DNA of 64,000 nt from Synergistetes bacterium HGW-Synergistetes-1. Its GTDB lineage: Bacteria > Synergistota > Synergistia > Synergistales > Synergistaceae. Made by a program: the position numbers and the translations under genes. Shown piece by piece: positions 16,400 through 25,481 of the stretch. How positions within the stretch are numbered: position 1 is the stretch's first letter; the number at the start of each line of letters is the position of its first letter. Where the stretch lies: the NCBI GenBank assembly GCA_002839185.1, contig PGXO01000003.1:62001-126000 (forward strand). The letters run 5' to 3'. The notes under the pieces were generated by a model, which worked only from the letters and a program-made list of their open reading frames with translations, was not told the origin of the DNA and made no database searches.

Positions 16400-17402
16400 A
16401 AGTTTCTCCCAACACCGCGTTTAGACCCTCTTTGAATGACCCGGCCACTTTTTCTGCTGTCTCTTCAAGTATACCTGCTTCAGGCAATGAGGAGAACTCG
16501 GCTCCTGCTGATCCTACAACAGGGATATCCCATTCCTTGCAGAATGAGACTACCTTTGGATCATACGGGGCTCCGCGAACAGGCAGTCCGGCAATAAATG
16601 CAAGAATAATGAAATGCAGCCTCATGCCAATGGCACAACAACTCCTGCTCAGTGTATCTTCAAACTGAGACAGAGTTTTTACAACAGTAATTTGATCTAA
16701 TTTTAAAGTACCTTTGTAAACGTACTTTTCGAACTCTTTAAGGTCATCATTCGAAAAAGCTATCGCGGATATTTTCAGGTTTCTTTCCTCCGCTGTTTTT
16801 ATCGCGGAACTGACAGCCAGCCTTGAGACCTTATCATACCCTGTGCGAAGGTTGAGTAAAAGCCTGTCGCCTCTCTCAAAATCCCTGTTGACCTCAAGGG
16901 ACATTACCAGGTCGGGAGACTGTGTGCCGAAGAAGCCCCAATTGTTCAGCATTCCCAAAGAGCTTCTGTTCCTTACATTTCTGTAAAGGCATCTGCTGAA
17001 GGACTTTTTTGCAAAATATGAACCGAGTGCAGTATTGAGCGGTCCCAGTGACTGTCCCACCGCCCATGTCTTTACAGAGCACAAACGGGCCATCTGAGAC
17101 AGGGACCAGTAGTACAGACATGATCTGAGGCTCGTCTGGTCCTGAAAAAGACCTCCTCCGCCAAAGAGCATGGTGTTTGATTCCTTAAGAACTTTGTGGA
17201 TCTCAGACAGCTTCCATCTGTCAAAAGCACTGACTCCAAGTGATTTTTTAGTGCCTTCCGTGTCAGCAGAAAGAACAGCGATCCTCTCTCTGGGAACTCC
17301 GTTGCTCACAAGCATTCTTACACAAGCCTCTGCCAGGAGTTCGTCACCCAGGTTGCCAAAGCCGTAATAACCGGCCAGCAGGACATCATATGCACGGTTC
17401 AA
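16377..17402 (-). CDS. csaB: Polysaccharide pyruvyl transferase, CsaB type
   Basis: A 341-residue cytoplasmic transferase that adds ketal-linked pyruvate to a cell-wall or surface polysaccharide, creating the ligand for SLH-domain proteins. GYYGFGNLGDE near the start and FGGGGLFQDQTS are the family's nucleotide-sugar-type motifs; LRTGYDK and the GMRLHF segment (with its histidine) are present downstream. The frame is open further upstream, but I choose TTG at 17402: it overlaps the previous stop as TTGA, has AGAGAG about 8 bases upstream, and places the GYYGFGN strand near the N-terminus as in the family. It follows the DUF5693 gene, a common pairing in this kind of genome. Confidence 0.85.
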   Translation of the reverse strand: MNRAYDVLLAGYYGFGNLGDELLAEACVRMLVSNGVPRERIAVLSADTEGTKKSLGVSAFDRWKLSEIHKVLKESNTMLFGGGGLFQDQTSLRSCLYYWSLSQMARLCSVKTWAVGQSLGPLNTALGSYFAKKSFSRCLYRNVRNRSSLGMLNNWGFFGTQSPDLVMSLEVNRDFERGDRLLLNLRTGYDKVSRLAVSSAIKTAEERNLKISAIAFSNDDLKEFEKYVYKGTLKLDQITVVKTLSQFEDTLSRSCCAIGMRLHFIILAFIAGLPVRGAPYDPKVVSFCKEWDIPVVGSAGAEFSSLPEAGILEETAEKVAGSFKEGLNAVLGETYGDNQNK

Positions 17403-19309
17403 CTGTGGATCTCTCTTGTAAGTTTTTTCGACATCGGAACCACTGCGTAATTTATGACAGCAACTGCTATTACACCTATCAGAAGCCCCAGCCACCATCC
17501 ATTGATAGTCCTAATGACGCTCAGTGAAAGCAGCGTGTGGAAATGGCAGAAGGTGTTTACTGCGGAGCTGAAAGCCAGTACCGAGACTATTCTCACTGCC
17601 TCGCGGTAGCCTGGTATCCATCCTTTTCTGACCACATACCAGTAAAAAACAAGGGCAGGATATCCGATAAGGAACTCTTTGGTCCTGGGTCTGACAAGCA
17701 GGGTCCTCTCCATGAATTCGCGGAAAGCGACCTCCCAGGTCGGAACATTGGAAACATTGTCGCTTCTGAGAGCCATAACAAGCATTGCAATCATCATTAT
17801 GCCTATCAGAAAGAGTTCCCCCCAGACAGCAGGCCTGTTGATGATCTCAGGCAGCGATTCCGGGTGTACTCTCCTTCTGAGGTCATGGATCAGCACAAGG
17901 AGTGGCGGCAGCAAAAGCGTCAGCTTGACTCCTGAGAAGGGAGTCAGCCTCAGCGCAGCCATAGTTGTACCGTAGAAAGCAGCGATAGCCAGCCCTCCCG
18001 CAGCGACAATGAAAAGTCCTTTTACGGCTCCAAGAACGGGTTTTTTGTAGCTCTCAAGAGCAGTGAGGGCTGCTTCTGACGCAGCCAATGCTCCGCATAA
18101 CCCTCCGAATACACGTGCCAGCAACGGGACTTTCCACATTCCCACAGACATCATCAAAGATGCAAGGATCAGGAAAGAGAGTGCCTTGATACTTACTCTC
18201 TCATTTTCACCTGCGTTGAGGCGTACAATATAGAACCAGCCGCAAAATATCAGGGTGATACCGCATGCCAGCGCGCCGGCAAGACTGTCGGGCCAAGCTC
18301 TGAGATTTGACGGCCATCCGAATTCGTAACCGCGGGCTTTTATCGATCCGCCCGTAAACTCGAGGTCTTCGATAAAGGCCTCTAACCTTCCGCCCATGTT
18401 CAGGTCATAGGGCCTCACCATTATCAGCCTCACTGAACGTTCATGGATAGCTCTGACAAAACGCTCGGTTATCTGAAGCCTTGATATGCTCCTTGATACA
18501 ACTTCATCACGTGTAAGGCTGTGAAGCGGTATCACCATTGGGTAGATGGCTTCTGCAAATCCTGCAGCTCCAACCTGTTTAATAAACTCTGTCTGGGAAA
18601 AAGTTATCCCTTTTCGCTTCATGACATCTGCAAGCTGTTTATAGTCAGGATATCCCGCCATTATCATGCCGGAGGCAGTAACATTTTTAATATTGCTGTA
18701 GATAGAAGTAAGTTGATCGAAGGCGGCGGCAGTATCTGCAGCGCCTGATGCAGGACAGGAACCTGGTCTGAAAAGGACAGGGATACTGTTCTCCCTGCAA
18801 AAATCAAGACCGTAGAAATCTGGGACAAAAGATGAAATTTTAAAGTCAGAGGTGTTTCCGGGAAGTATTATTGCGGCTTCCGGTCCGATCTCGATAATTT
18901 CCACAGCAGGCATCTTCAGCTTCAGGTATTCATAAAGAGGTCCAAAGTATGGAGAAGATTTGTCTATGAGGATGACAGCTCTGTCAGGAAGTATTTTTTC
19001 TGAACTGAGCCCGAACTGCTCTGCAGGACCATACTTGAGGGAGAGTGGGTTTATAAGTGAGAGCTCCTCACCAGTGAATTCAGAGACAGAGAGGCCAATG
19101 ACCCCCAGCCTGTTTATTTCTTCCCAGATCTTACCAGCAGGAGAGTCACTCTGTACTGCAAGTGTCATCAGATCCCTGAACTCCATAGCGAATGCGACCG
19201 TCTTATTAGACTGTTCAGCCCTGAGCCTTGGGATCATACCCAGACACGCCAGCAGCATTGCTGCAGCCATTGCTGTCATAATGATTTTTCTGGCTTTCAG
19301 ATCGATCAT
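17399..19309 (-). CDS. DUF5693 family multi-pass membrane protein
   Basis: A 636-residue protein. It has an N-terminal membrane anchor (about 10-29), an extracytoplasmic domain to about residue 340, then about seven to eight hydrophobic segments to the C-terminus. The function is unknown. The gene's place directly upstream of csaB suggests a role in surface polysaccharide or S-layer anchoring. The start at 19309 has GGAGG eight bases upstream and overlaps the maf stop as ATGA. Confidence 0.7.
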   Translation of the reverse strand: MIDLKARKIIMTAMAAAMLLACLGMIPRLRAEQSNKTVAFAMEFRDLMTLAVQSDSPAGKIWEEINRLGVIGLSVSEFTGEELSLINPLSLKYGPAEQFGLSSEKILPDRAVILIDKSSPYFGPLYEYLKLKMPAVEIIEIGPEAAIILPGNTSDFKISSFVPDFYGLDFCRENSIPVLFRPGSCPASGAADTAAAFDQLTSIYSNIKNVTASGMIMAGYPDYKQLADVMKRKGITFSQTEFIKQVGAAGFAEAIYPMVIPLHSLTRDEVVSRSISRLQITERFVRAIHERSVRLIMVRPYDLNMGGRLEAFIEDLEFTGGSIKARGYEFGWPSNLRAWPDSLAGALACGITLIFCGWFYIVRLNAGENERVSIKALSFLILASLMMSVGMWKVPLLARVFGGLCGALAASEAALTALESYKKPVLGAVKGLFIVAAGGLAIAAFYGTTMAALRLTPFSGVKLTLLLPPLLVLIHDLRRRVHPESLPEIINRPAVWGELFLIGIMMIAMLVMALRSDNVSNVPTWEVAFREFMERTLLVRPRTKEFLIGYPALVFYWYVVRKGWIPGYREAVRIVSVLAFSSAVNTFCHFHTLLSLSVIRTINGWWLGLLIGVIAVAVINYAVVPMSKKLTREIHS

Positions 19310-19896
19310 GACATTTTCCTCCATTGTTCAGAGAGAGGCCACCCGAGGTCGGCAAACATTCTGCTCAGTCTCTGGAGAGGGAGTCCAACAACGTTGAAGT
19401 AGCACCCCACTATGCTTTCTACCAGGAGCATGCCCTGTCCCTGTATGGCATATGAGCCGGCCTTATCAAAACTTTCCCCGCTGCCGACATAAGAAATGAT
19501 TTCTTTTTCGTTAAGCGGCCTAAATTTGACATTCGTCTTTTCCGCCTCAACCAGTTTTCTTCCATCAGGAGCAATGAGTGCGACACCCGTTATCACTGTG
19601 TGCATCTTTCCCTGCAGCATTTCGATCATACCCAGCGCACCTTCGTATCCTGATGGTTTGCCCAGGACATGATCTCCCGCTGCCACTACAGTATCAGCAC
19701 CTATGACCCAGCTGTCGGGGAATTCATTGTAAACAGAAAGCGCTTTTGTGTATGCAAGCCGGCAGACCATCTCTTCCGGGTTTTCCCCCTGCACTGCAGA
19801 TTCTTCTGCTGTCGGCACCTTTACCTTTATGTTCCAGCCCAGTTCTCTGAGGAGCATTTGTCTCCTGGGGCTTCCTGAAGCCAGGATGATTTCCAT
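19306..19896 (-). CDS. maf: Maf-type nucleoside triphosphate pyrophosphatase
   Basis: A 196-residue housecleaning enzyme hydrolysing noncanonical or excess nucleoside triphosphates. LASGSPRR at the N-terminus, IGADTVV, GKP and the FDKAGSYAIQG motif are all present. I choose the ATG at 19896 because AAGGTGA precedes it; the frame also opens at a GTG at 19902 that overlaps the previous stop. It ends overlapping the DUF5693 start. It is often linked with septum and envelope genes, as here. Confidence 0.92.
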   Translation of the reverse strand: MEIILASGSPRRQMLLRELGWNIKVKVPTAEESAVQGENPEEMVCRLAYTKALSVYNEFPDSWVIGADTVVAAGDHVLGKPSGYEGALGMIEMLQGKMHTVITGVALIAPDGRKLVEAEKTNVKFRPLNEKEIISYVGSGESFDKAGSYAIQGQGMLLVESIVGCYFNVVGLPLQRLSRMFADLGWPLSEQWRKMS

Positions 19897-19898
19897 AG

Positions 19899-20147
19899 TC
19901 ACCTTGAGGCCACGATACCTGCGATAGCCCCGATAAGCGTTCCCAGATTCATTTTGAGGGCAAATTGGAAACCGAACCTCAGCATGATCAGGTCTACCTG
20001 TTTAACATCTATCACAAAATCTATCACATTTGAAAAAAGAGCGGCTGAAGCAGTGAAACGCTGAAGGAAAATGCCCAGCCAAGTACCTAGTATGAGAAAG
20101 AGAAAAATTATTCCCCATCTCAGTCTGCCCGATTTAACAAGAGCCAT
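19899..20147 (-). CDS. Small membrane protein, DUF4321-like
   Basis: An 82-residue protein with a basic N-terminus (MALVKSGRLRWG), a hydrophobic helix (about 12-31) and a second glycine-rich hydrophobic helix at the end. This is the pattern of DUF4321 proteins found in clostridial and synergistete genomes beside maf. The start at 20147 has GGGGGTG upstream and overlaps the uppP stop as TGATG. The function is unknown. Confidence 0.55.
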   Translation of the reverse strand: MALVKSGRLRWGIIFLFLILGTWLGIFLQRFTASAALFSNVIDFVIDVKQVDLIMLRFGFQFALKMNLGTLIGAIAGIVASR

Positions 20148-20956
20148 CACCACACCCCCAAGAATGAAGTAATTACCGACAATGAGCCAAGAACGAGACA
20201 GTATATTCCAAAAATCCACCATTTTGAAGCTATCACTAGCTTCCTCAAAACAAATAATGAAACAAATCCGCTGACAAATGCCGCTGCAGCTCCCAAATAC
20301 CACCCCTGAGGGAGTGAGGAGATGAATACGTCAAATCCTCCGACCTCTCTTGCCTGCAAGAGCGCTGCACCCAGTATAGCCGGTATGGAGAGGAGGAATG
20401 AAAACCTGAAGACTTCTTCACGGCTGATCCCGGCAGCTGTCCCTGCCATCATAGTCATTCCCGAGCGTGATACACCAGGCATCACAGCAATGCCCTGAGC
20501 AATACCGACCCAAATCCCGTCAAAGGGAGATACCCTGCCAAGCCCTTTCCTGATAAAACGGCTTGATATAAGCACTATACCGGTAAAGACCAGACCAAAA
20601 CCGACCATGAGAGAGTTCAGCATGGCTTCCTCTGCAAAATCTTTAATCAGCATCCCTATTGCGCCTGTTACCATGGTTCCGATAAATACGGCCCATCCTA
20701 CCGACCATCCCGGAAGACTTCTGTCTTCCTTTGTGAAAATACCCGAGACCCATTCGCTGAACAGCTTAATGATATCATTAAAAAAGAATAGAACTGTTGC
20801 CGTCATTGTAGCCACATGAAGCACCAGATCATAAGACAGAGGCGGCATCTCCACCCCTAAAAATATCTGTGCAAGAGCCAGATGCCCTGAGCTGCTGACT
20901 GGAAGAAATTCTGTAAGACCCTGGATAAAGCCTAAAAGCACTACATGATAATCCAT
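20147..20956 (-). CDS. uppP: Undecaprenyl-diphosphatase UppP (BacA)
   Basis: A 269-residue integral membrane enzyme that dephosphorylates undecaprenyl diphosphate to recycle the lipid carrier for peptidoglycan and polysaccharide synthesis. The two conserved catalytic regions are clear: LTEFLPVSSSGH near residue 15 and PGVSRSGMTM in the second half, with SREEVFRFSFLLSIPAI. The start at 20956 (MDYHVVL) has AGAGGTG upstream. It heads the overlapping minus-strand run leading through maf, csaB and ftsEX. Confidence 0.95.
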   Translation of the reverse strand: MDYHVVLLGFIQGLTEFLPVSSSGHLALAQIFLGVEMPPLSYDLVLHVATMTATVLFFFNDIIKLFSEWVSGIFTKEDRSLPGWSVGWAVFIGTMVTGAIGMLIKDFAEEAMLNSLMVGFGLVFTGIVLISSRFIRKGLGRVSPFDGIWVGIAQGIAVMPGVSRSGMTMMAGTAAGISREEVFRFSFLLSIPAILGAALLQAREVGGFDVFISSLPQGWYLGAAAAFVSGFVSLFVLRKLVIASKWWIFGIYCLVLGSLSVITSFLGVW

Positions 20957-21064
20957 ACAATGATGCACCTCTTCTGATCATTCACTTCATATGACGTATA
21001 GTTAAGGTCAGGCTGACCCGGTAGTTCATTCCGGAATTATGATCCTAGGAATGACTGCTGATGT

Positions 21065-22687
21065 TTACTCTCCGTGGCTGTGCATGCGTTCGATGTCAAA
21101 AACCACCATGGCTATATTATGCGCGTGGTCGCCGACACGTTCAAGGTTACTGAGAATGTCTATAAATATAACTCCTGCATCAGGGCTGCATCCTCCGGCG
21201 TTAAGCCTTGCAATATGCCTTGCCCTGAGAGTCTTTTCCATGTAGTCTATCCTATCCTCAAGATCCAGCACTTCCTGGGCTATCTTGGGGTTCTCCTCTT
21301 CAAGTGCCTGAACGCTCTTGGCAACAGCGGAAACGACGAGATCAAACATCTCTTTGCACTCTTCCAGCGCCTTTGGAGAGAATTTCAGCTTGTGATCCTG
21401 AAGGAACTGATACATCTCTACCAGATTGGTAGCGTGGTCCCCTATCCTCTCTATGTCTCCCACACCGCTTATGCATGAGTTCAGTATCATTGAAAGATCC
21501 GGAGAGAGACCTGCCTGACCGACTTCTGTACCATATCGTACGATATCATGGGTTATTTCGTTCACGTTCCGTTCCATCCTGTCGATCTCTGCTACAAGCT
21601 TTTCATTGTCGGAAAGGAACATGGTCCGGCATGCTTCTATCATCCTTAAGGAGGATATTCCTAGACGGATCATCTCCTTACGTACGGCGTCAACTGCAGC
21701 GGCTCTCGATGCAGTGATGAGCGTCGGGTTCAGGAACAATGCGCCAAGCACCTTTTCATTTTTATCATCCGGGAGAAGTTTTCTGATGAACTTTGAGTAC
21801 TGTGTGACGAAGGGAAGGAACATAAGTGCGATTATCACGTTGAAGATCGTGTGGGCGTTTGCTACCTGACGCGATATATCCGATGCAGTGCTCTCTATCA
21901 AAGAAGTATAGAAAGGCAGGATCATCATTATTACGACCGTTCCAAGCACTTTAATCATTACGTGCGCCGCTGCGGCTTGCTTTGCTGACCTGTTTGCACC
22001 AAGTGACGCAAGGACGGCTGTGATAGTCGTGCCGATATTGTCTCCCAGAATGATTGCAATGGCGGTCTGAAGCGGTACTACACCCTGGGCCGCTATCGCC
22101 ATCGTAAGACCAACTGTGGCGGAACTTGACTGGACAATAAGCGTTATAGCAAGACCTGAAAGGAAAGCAAGGAAGAGATGATCTCCGAAGACAGTAACGA
22201 TCTCAGGCCGTTGTTTAAGGAAAGCAAGAGGTTCCTGCATCATATCCATTCCTATGAAAAGCAGTCCGAAACCAACAAGTCCTACACCTATCTGCTTGTG
22301 TCTCTTCTTCTGGCACAGGATGCAGAGACCGGCTCCTATCATCGCACAGACGTAAGCCACGTCAGTGATCTTGAATGCTATCAGCTGTGCTGTAACTGTT
22401 GTACCTATGTTTGCTCCGAGAATTACACCTATCGCCTGCGTAAGGCTCATAAAACCGACGTCTACGAAGCTGACTACCATGACTGTTGTTGCACTGCTGC
22501 TTTGAAGTATACTGGTTACCGCCGTACCGAGAAGCAAACCTTTTAATGGGGTTCCTGTGAGGGATCCAATCAGTTTTCTCAGTTTGTCCCCTGCAATTAT
22601 CTGAAGTGATTCTCCCATGATAATTATTCCGTAGATCAAAATTCCAACTCCTGCAAATATCTGCAGAAATGAAGTAATAGACATCAT
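21065..22687 (-). CDS. Na/Pi cotransporter family protein with PhoU-like domain
   Basis: A 540-residue protein. The N-terminal part holds two Na/Pi-cotransporter repeats (about 1-310) with the family's QSSSATT and QSSSATV motifs. A cytoplasmic PhoU-like helical domain (about 340-530) follows, with ERIGDHATNL and ERVGDHAHNI repeats. It probably imports phosphate with sodium, or acts as a phosphate-responsive regulator as in other bacterial members. Tandem ATG codons at 22687 and 22684 follow GAGGAGAG; either could be used. Confidence 0.9.
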   Translation of the reverse strand: MMSITSFLQIFAGVGILIYGIIIMGESLQIIAGDKLRKLIGSLTGTPLKGLLLGTAVTSILQSSSATTVMVVSFVDVGFMSLTQAIGVILGANIGTTVTAQLIAFKITDVAYVCAMIGAGLCILCQKKRHKQIGVGLVGFGLLFIGMDMMQEPLAFLKQRPEIVTVFGDHLFLAFLSGLAITLIVQSSSATVGLTMAIAAQGVVPLQTAIAIILGDNIGTTITAVLASLGANRSAKQAAAAHVMIKVLGTVVIMMILPFYTSLIESTASDISRQVANAHTIFNVIIALMFLPFVTQYSKFIRKLLPDDKNEKVLGALFLNPTLITASRAAAVDAVRKEMIRLGISSLRMIEACRTMFLSDNEKLVAEIDRMERNVNEITHDIVRYGTEVGQAGLSPDLSMILNSCISGVGDIERIGDHATNLVEMYQFLQDHKLKFSPKALEECKEMFDLVVSAVAKSVQALEEENPKIAQEVLDLEDRIDYMEKTLRARHIARLNAGGCSPDAGVIFIDILSNLERVGDHAHNIAMVVFDIERMHSHGE

Positions 22688-22732
22688 ATCTCTCCTCGGA
22701 TACCAGCGGTCGTTCAAGCCCGCATGAGTCTT

Positions 22733-24445
22733 TTATTCTACAAATGTTATAAGCGGAACTATAACTGGGTAGTTTCGGGAAAGCTTTCCAAAAACATCCC
22801 TGATCCTTTTACGAATCTCTGTGGGCAGTGTTTCAGGTTTTGCTCCCGGTGTACGGGCAAACTGTTCCAGTCCCATTTTCACTGCATTTTCAAGCTCTCT
22901 GAAAGTGCTTCCGTCTTCGGTAGAGAAGACACTGCCCTTTGTCTGTATCTGGATTGGAGCCGTCAGACGGGATTTAGAATCAAGCGTTATTGAGATCGCT
23001 ACTATGCCATTTTCTGAAAGCTCCCGGCGCTCCCTTAAGAGACCGCCTTCGAATTCGCCCAGAGCTATGCCGTCTACCAGAACCGCACCTGCCTGGACCC
23101 TGCCCTCTACAGAGGCGTTGCTTTTGCCTTTGAACTTAAGAACGTCGCCGTTCTGCATTACAAAAACATTTTTTGAGGCAACACCCATCTCACGGGCAAG
23201 CTGTGCATGACGCACAAGGTGTCGGTACTCTCCGTGGACAGGAATAAAATATCTTGGTTTAAGCATGCTCAGCATGATCGTAAGTTCATCGCGGGCGGCA
23301 TGACCGGAGACATGTATCTTCTCCCCACGCTCATAGATAACCTCGCAGCCGCAGGCAAAGAGCCTATTGACTGTGTGGCTTACAAGTTTCTCATTGCCCG
23401 GGATCGGAGTGGCGGATATTATCACAAGGTCTTTAGGACCCAGTTTTACCGTCCTGTGGGTCCCCCTGCTCATCATTACTAGTCCGGAAAAGGGCTCTCC
23501 CTGGCTGCCGGTAGTAAGGATAACCACCCTGTTTCCCGGCATCTGATCCGCCTCCTGTGAGGTAATGATCAGCCCTTCAGGTACATTTATATACCCAAGA
23601 TCTATCGCAAGCTCAACGTTTTTGATCATGCTCCTGCCGGCCAGGACCACCTTGCGGTTAAACCTTCCGGCAGCGTTGATGACCTGCTGAGAACGGTGCA
23701 GGTTACTGGAAAAGGTGGCTATGACGATCCTCCGGTCCTTGTGAATTCTGAAAAGACGTTCAAAAGTCTGTCCCACCGTCTTTTCAGAAGGAGTTATACC
23801 ATCTTTTTCAATGTTAGTAGAATCAGAGAGCATCAGCATCACACCCTCTTTACCAAGAGCAGCAAATGAGCTGTAGTCAGTTCCGACTCCGTCTATGGGC
23901 GTTGGATCGAGTTTGAAGTCCCCTGTGTGGACTATCATTCCCATTGGTGTGTGAATGGAAAGCGCCAGTGCGTCGGGGATGGAATGGCAAACAGGAATAA
24001 ATTCAACAGAGAAAGCTCCGGCTTCAATGATATCTCCGGGGAATATCTCCCTGTACTTAGGCTTGTAGTTCGTTCTTGCATCTTCCATTTTATTCGCTAT
24101 CATACCTGCTGCCAGCCTGGAACAATAGAGCGGCACATCAAGCCTCGGAAGAATAAACGGGAGAGCTCCTATATGATCTTCGTGTCCGTGTGTTATAAAT
24201 ATTCCTAATATCTTATCTTTGTTTTCTATCAGATACTGCACATCCGGGATGACAAAATCGATCCCTAGCATGTCTTCTTCAGGAAATTTAAGGCCGCAGT
24301 CTACTATGATAATGTCATTATCATATCTGAAAACTGTAAGGTTCTTACCGATCTCCCCTAATCCTCCAAGCGGGATAACGCTAAGTTCTCCTTTGCTGCT
24401 GCTGATCTTCTTTGTTCTCTTATCTCTTTTTTTATCCATGGGCAT
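22733..24445 (-). CDS. rnj: Ribonuclease J
   Basis: A 570-residue metallo-beta-lactamase/beta-CASP nuclease for mRNA decay and rRNA maturation. HGHEDHIG sits at 86-93, HTGDFKLDPTP follows, and the beta-CASP motifs TTGSQGEP and HVSGHAARDE are present with the C-terminal domain. The length is typical. It begins with a Lys/Arg-rich tail. It is followed on the same strand by the phosphate transporter after 45 bases. Confidence 0.95.
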   Translation of the reverse strand: MPMDKKRDKRTKKISSSKGELSVIPLGGLGEIGKNLTVFRYDNDIIIVDCGLKFPEEDMLGIDFVIPDVQYLIENKDKILGIFITHGHEDHIGALPFILPRLDVPLYCSRLAAGMIANKMEDARTNYKPKYREIFPGDIIEAGAFSVEFIPVCHSIPDALALSIHTPMGMIVHTGDFKLDPTPIDGVGTDYSSFAALGKEGVMLMLSDSTNIEKDGITPSEKTVGQTFERLFRIHKDRRIVIATFSSNLHRSQQVINAAGRFNRKVVLAGRSMIKNVELAIDLGYINVPEGLIITSQEADQMPGNRVVILTTGSQGEPFSGLVMMSRGTHRTVKLGPKDLVIISATPIPGNEKLVSHTVNRLFACGCEVIYERGEKIHVSGHAARDELTIMLSMLKPRYFIPVHGEYRHLVRHAQLAREMGVASKNVFVMQNGDVLKFKGKSNASVEGRVQAGAVLVDGIALGEFEGGLLRERRELSENGIVAISITLDSKSRLTAPIQIQTKGSVFSTEDGSTFRELENAVKMGLEQFARTPGAKPETLPTEIRKRIRDVFGKLSRNYPVIVPLITFVE

Positions 24446-24692
24446 CTAAAAACAACTCCCCCTCAGCATATTATCGTACCACTTAATACCGCTTAGAGCT
24501 ATAGGGCTTTAAATATTCTCAACACTTTAATTACTCCTCCAAAAAATTAACGCGCCTTCTATTTTTAAGTTATTTTTCCAATTTCCTCTCTGCTCATTTG
24601 TAGTTGTATCATCTAATTCTATCTATATCAAGAGATCTCATTTTCCTTGACGGGTGGTCCCATGACAATATCCCTCATCAACAACATTCGGG
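24446..24692. other. Divergent spacer upstream of RNase J and the tRNA pair
   Basis: AT-rich spacer with no gene. It must contain the minus-strand promoter of the RNase J gene, but I see no unambiguous one. Confidence 0.4.
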
Positions 24693-24720
24693 TTGACAAT
24701 GCTCAAATATCCGATATAAT
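24693..24720 (+). promoter_or_regulatory. Promoter of the tRNA-Gln/tRNA-Glu unit
   Basis: TTGACA (24693-24698) and TATAAT (24715-24720), 16-base spacing, both perfect matches, about 47 bases upstream of tRNA-Gln. Confidence 0.85.
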
Positions 24721-24766
24721 TTTCACTTGTCATGTCAATGCCGTATATTGACAGGTCGGGCCTTTT

Positions 24767-24840
24767 TGGGGTATGGTGCAACGGCAGCACGCCTGACTCT
24801 GGATCAGGTAATCTAGGTTCAAATCCTGGTACCCCAGCCA
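24767..24840 (+). tRNA. tRNA-Gln (CTG anticodon)
   Basis: Acceptor TGGGGTA/TACCCCA, discriminator G, CCA encoded, anticodon loop CTCTGGA, T loop GGTTCAAATC. Confidence 0.93.
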
Positions 24841-24855
24841 TATCATCAGTGATGT

Positions 24856-24931
24856 GGTCCCTTCGTCTAGGGGCCTAGGACGGCGGGTTCTCAGCCCGTT
24901 AACAGGGGTTCGAATCCCCTAGGGACTGCCA
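24856..24931 (+). tRNA. tRNA-Glu (CTC anticodon)
   Basis: Acceptor GGTCCCT/AGGGACT with a terminal G-U pair, discriminator G, CCA encoded, anticodon loop TTCTCAG, T loop GGTTCGAATC. It lies 15 bases after tRNA-Gln. Confidence 0.93.
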
Positions 24932-24940
24932 ACATATAGA

Positions 24941-24985
24941 AGCCGAAGCCGGGATTTTTAGTCCCGGCTTCGGCTTTATGTTTCT
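24941..24985 (+). terminator. Terminator of the tRNA-Gln/Glu unit
   Basis: A perfect 14-bp stem (24941-24954 with 24962-24975) with a seven-base loop, followed by a T-rich tail. Confidence 0.9.
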
Positions 24986-24988
24986 TAT

Positions 24989-25036
24989 GCAAAAAAAATA
25001 CGGAAAGAGCGTTATCTGCTTTTTCCGTATTTTTTA
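24989..25036 (-). terminator. Terminator after the membrane protein gene at 25043
   Basis: On the minus strand AAAATACGGAAA pairs with TTTCCGTATTTT across a loop and is followed by T residues. The same stem has T residues on the other side, so it may act in both directions. Confidence 0.75.
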
Positions 25037-25042
25037 ATTATT

Positions 25043-25480
25043 CTATCTTTCTATTGAGATGTCTTCCTCATCCATATATTCAGTTACAGTATCGATCAGT
25101 TCTTTTTCCTGTTCAGGCAGGAAGGTAAATGGCCATAGCGGCATATTGCTGTGGAAGATGGCATAGATCTTCTTCCCTTTGTTGAGAATGATGCGCGCAT
25201 CGCTTATTTCATCCCATGAAGCACGTTGAAGTTTCCTCTGTCCCCAGAATGAAGTTTCTTTTGTTACACCGTTCTCGTCAATGTACATCCTGCGTTCGTA
25301 ACCCGAGACATAGATCATGACGGCTCCCACAAATATCGGAATTATGACAGTCCTCATGGGACCTCCCGAAATGAAACTGCTCATGCCGAAACCGGTAAAA
25401 AGTATTCCGGTCGCAGAGGATAGCAGCTTTGCCCACAGGGGAAGCTTCGTCCCGGTAACGCCCTGTACTGTCTTTGGCAT
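25043..25480 (-). CDS. Small membrane protein with PH-like C-terminal domain, unknown function
   Basis: A 145-residue protein with two hydrophobic segments (about 15-33 and 40-58) followed by a soluble part rich in beta-strand-like sequence (MYIDENGVTKET, WDEISDARII) resembling bacterial PH-type domains. The start at 25480 is chosen because the ATG follows the stop of the isomerase gene by one base, which implies coupling. I do not recognise a specific family. Confidence 0.6.
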   Translation of the reverse strand: MPKTVQGVTGTKLPLWAKLLSSATGILFTGFGMSSFISGGPMRTVIIPIFVGAVMIYVSGYERRMYIDENGVTKETSFWGQRKLQRASWDEISDARIILNKGKKIYAIFHSNMPLWPFTFLPEQEKELIDTVTEYMDEEDISIER

Positions 25481-25481
25481 T

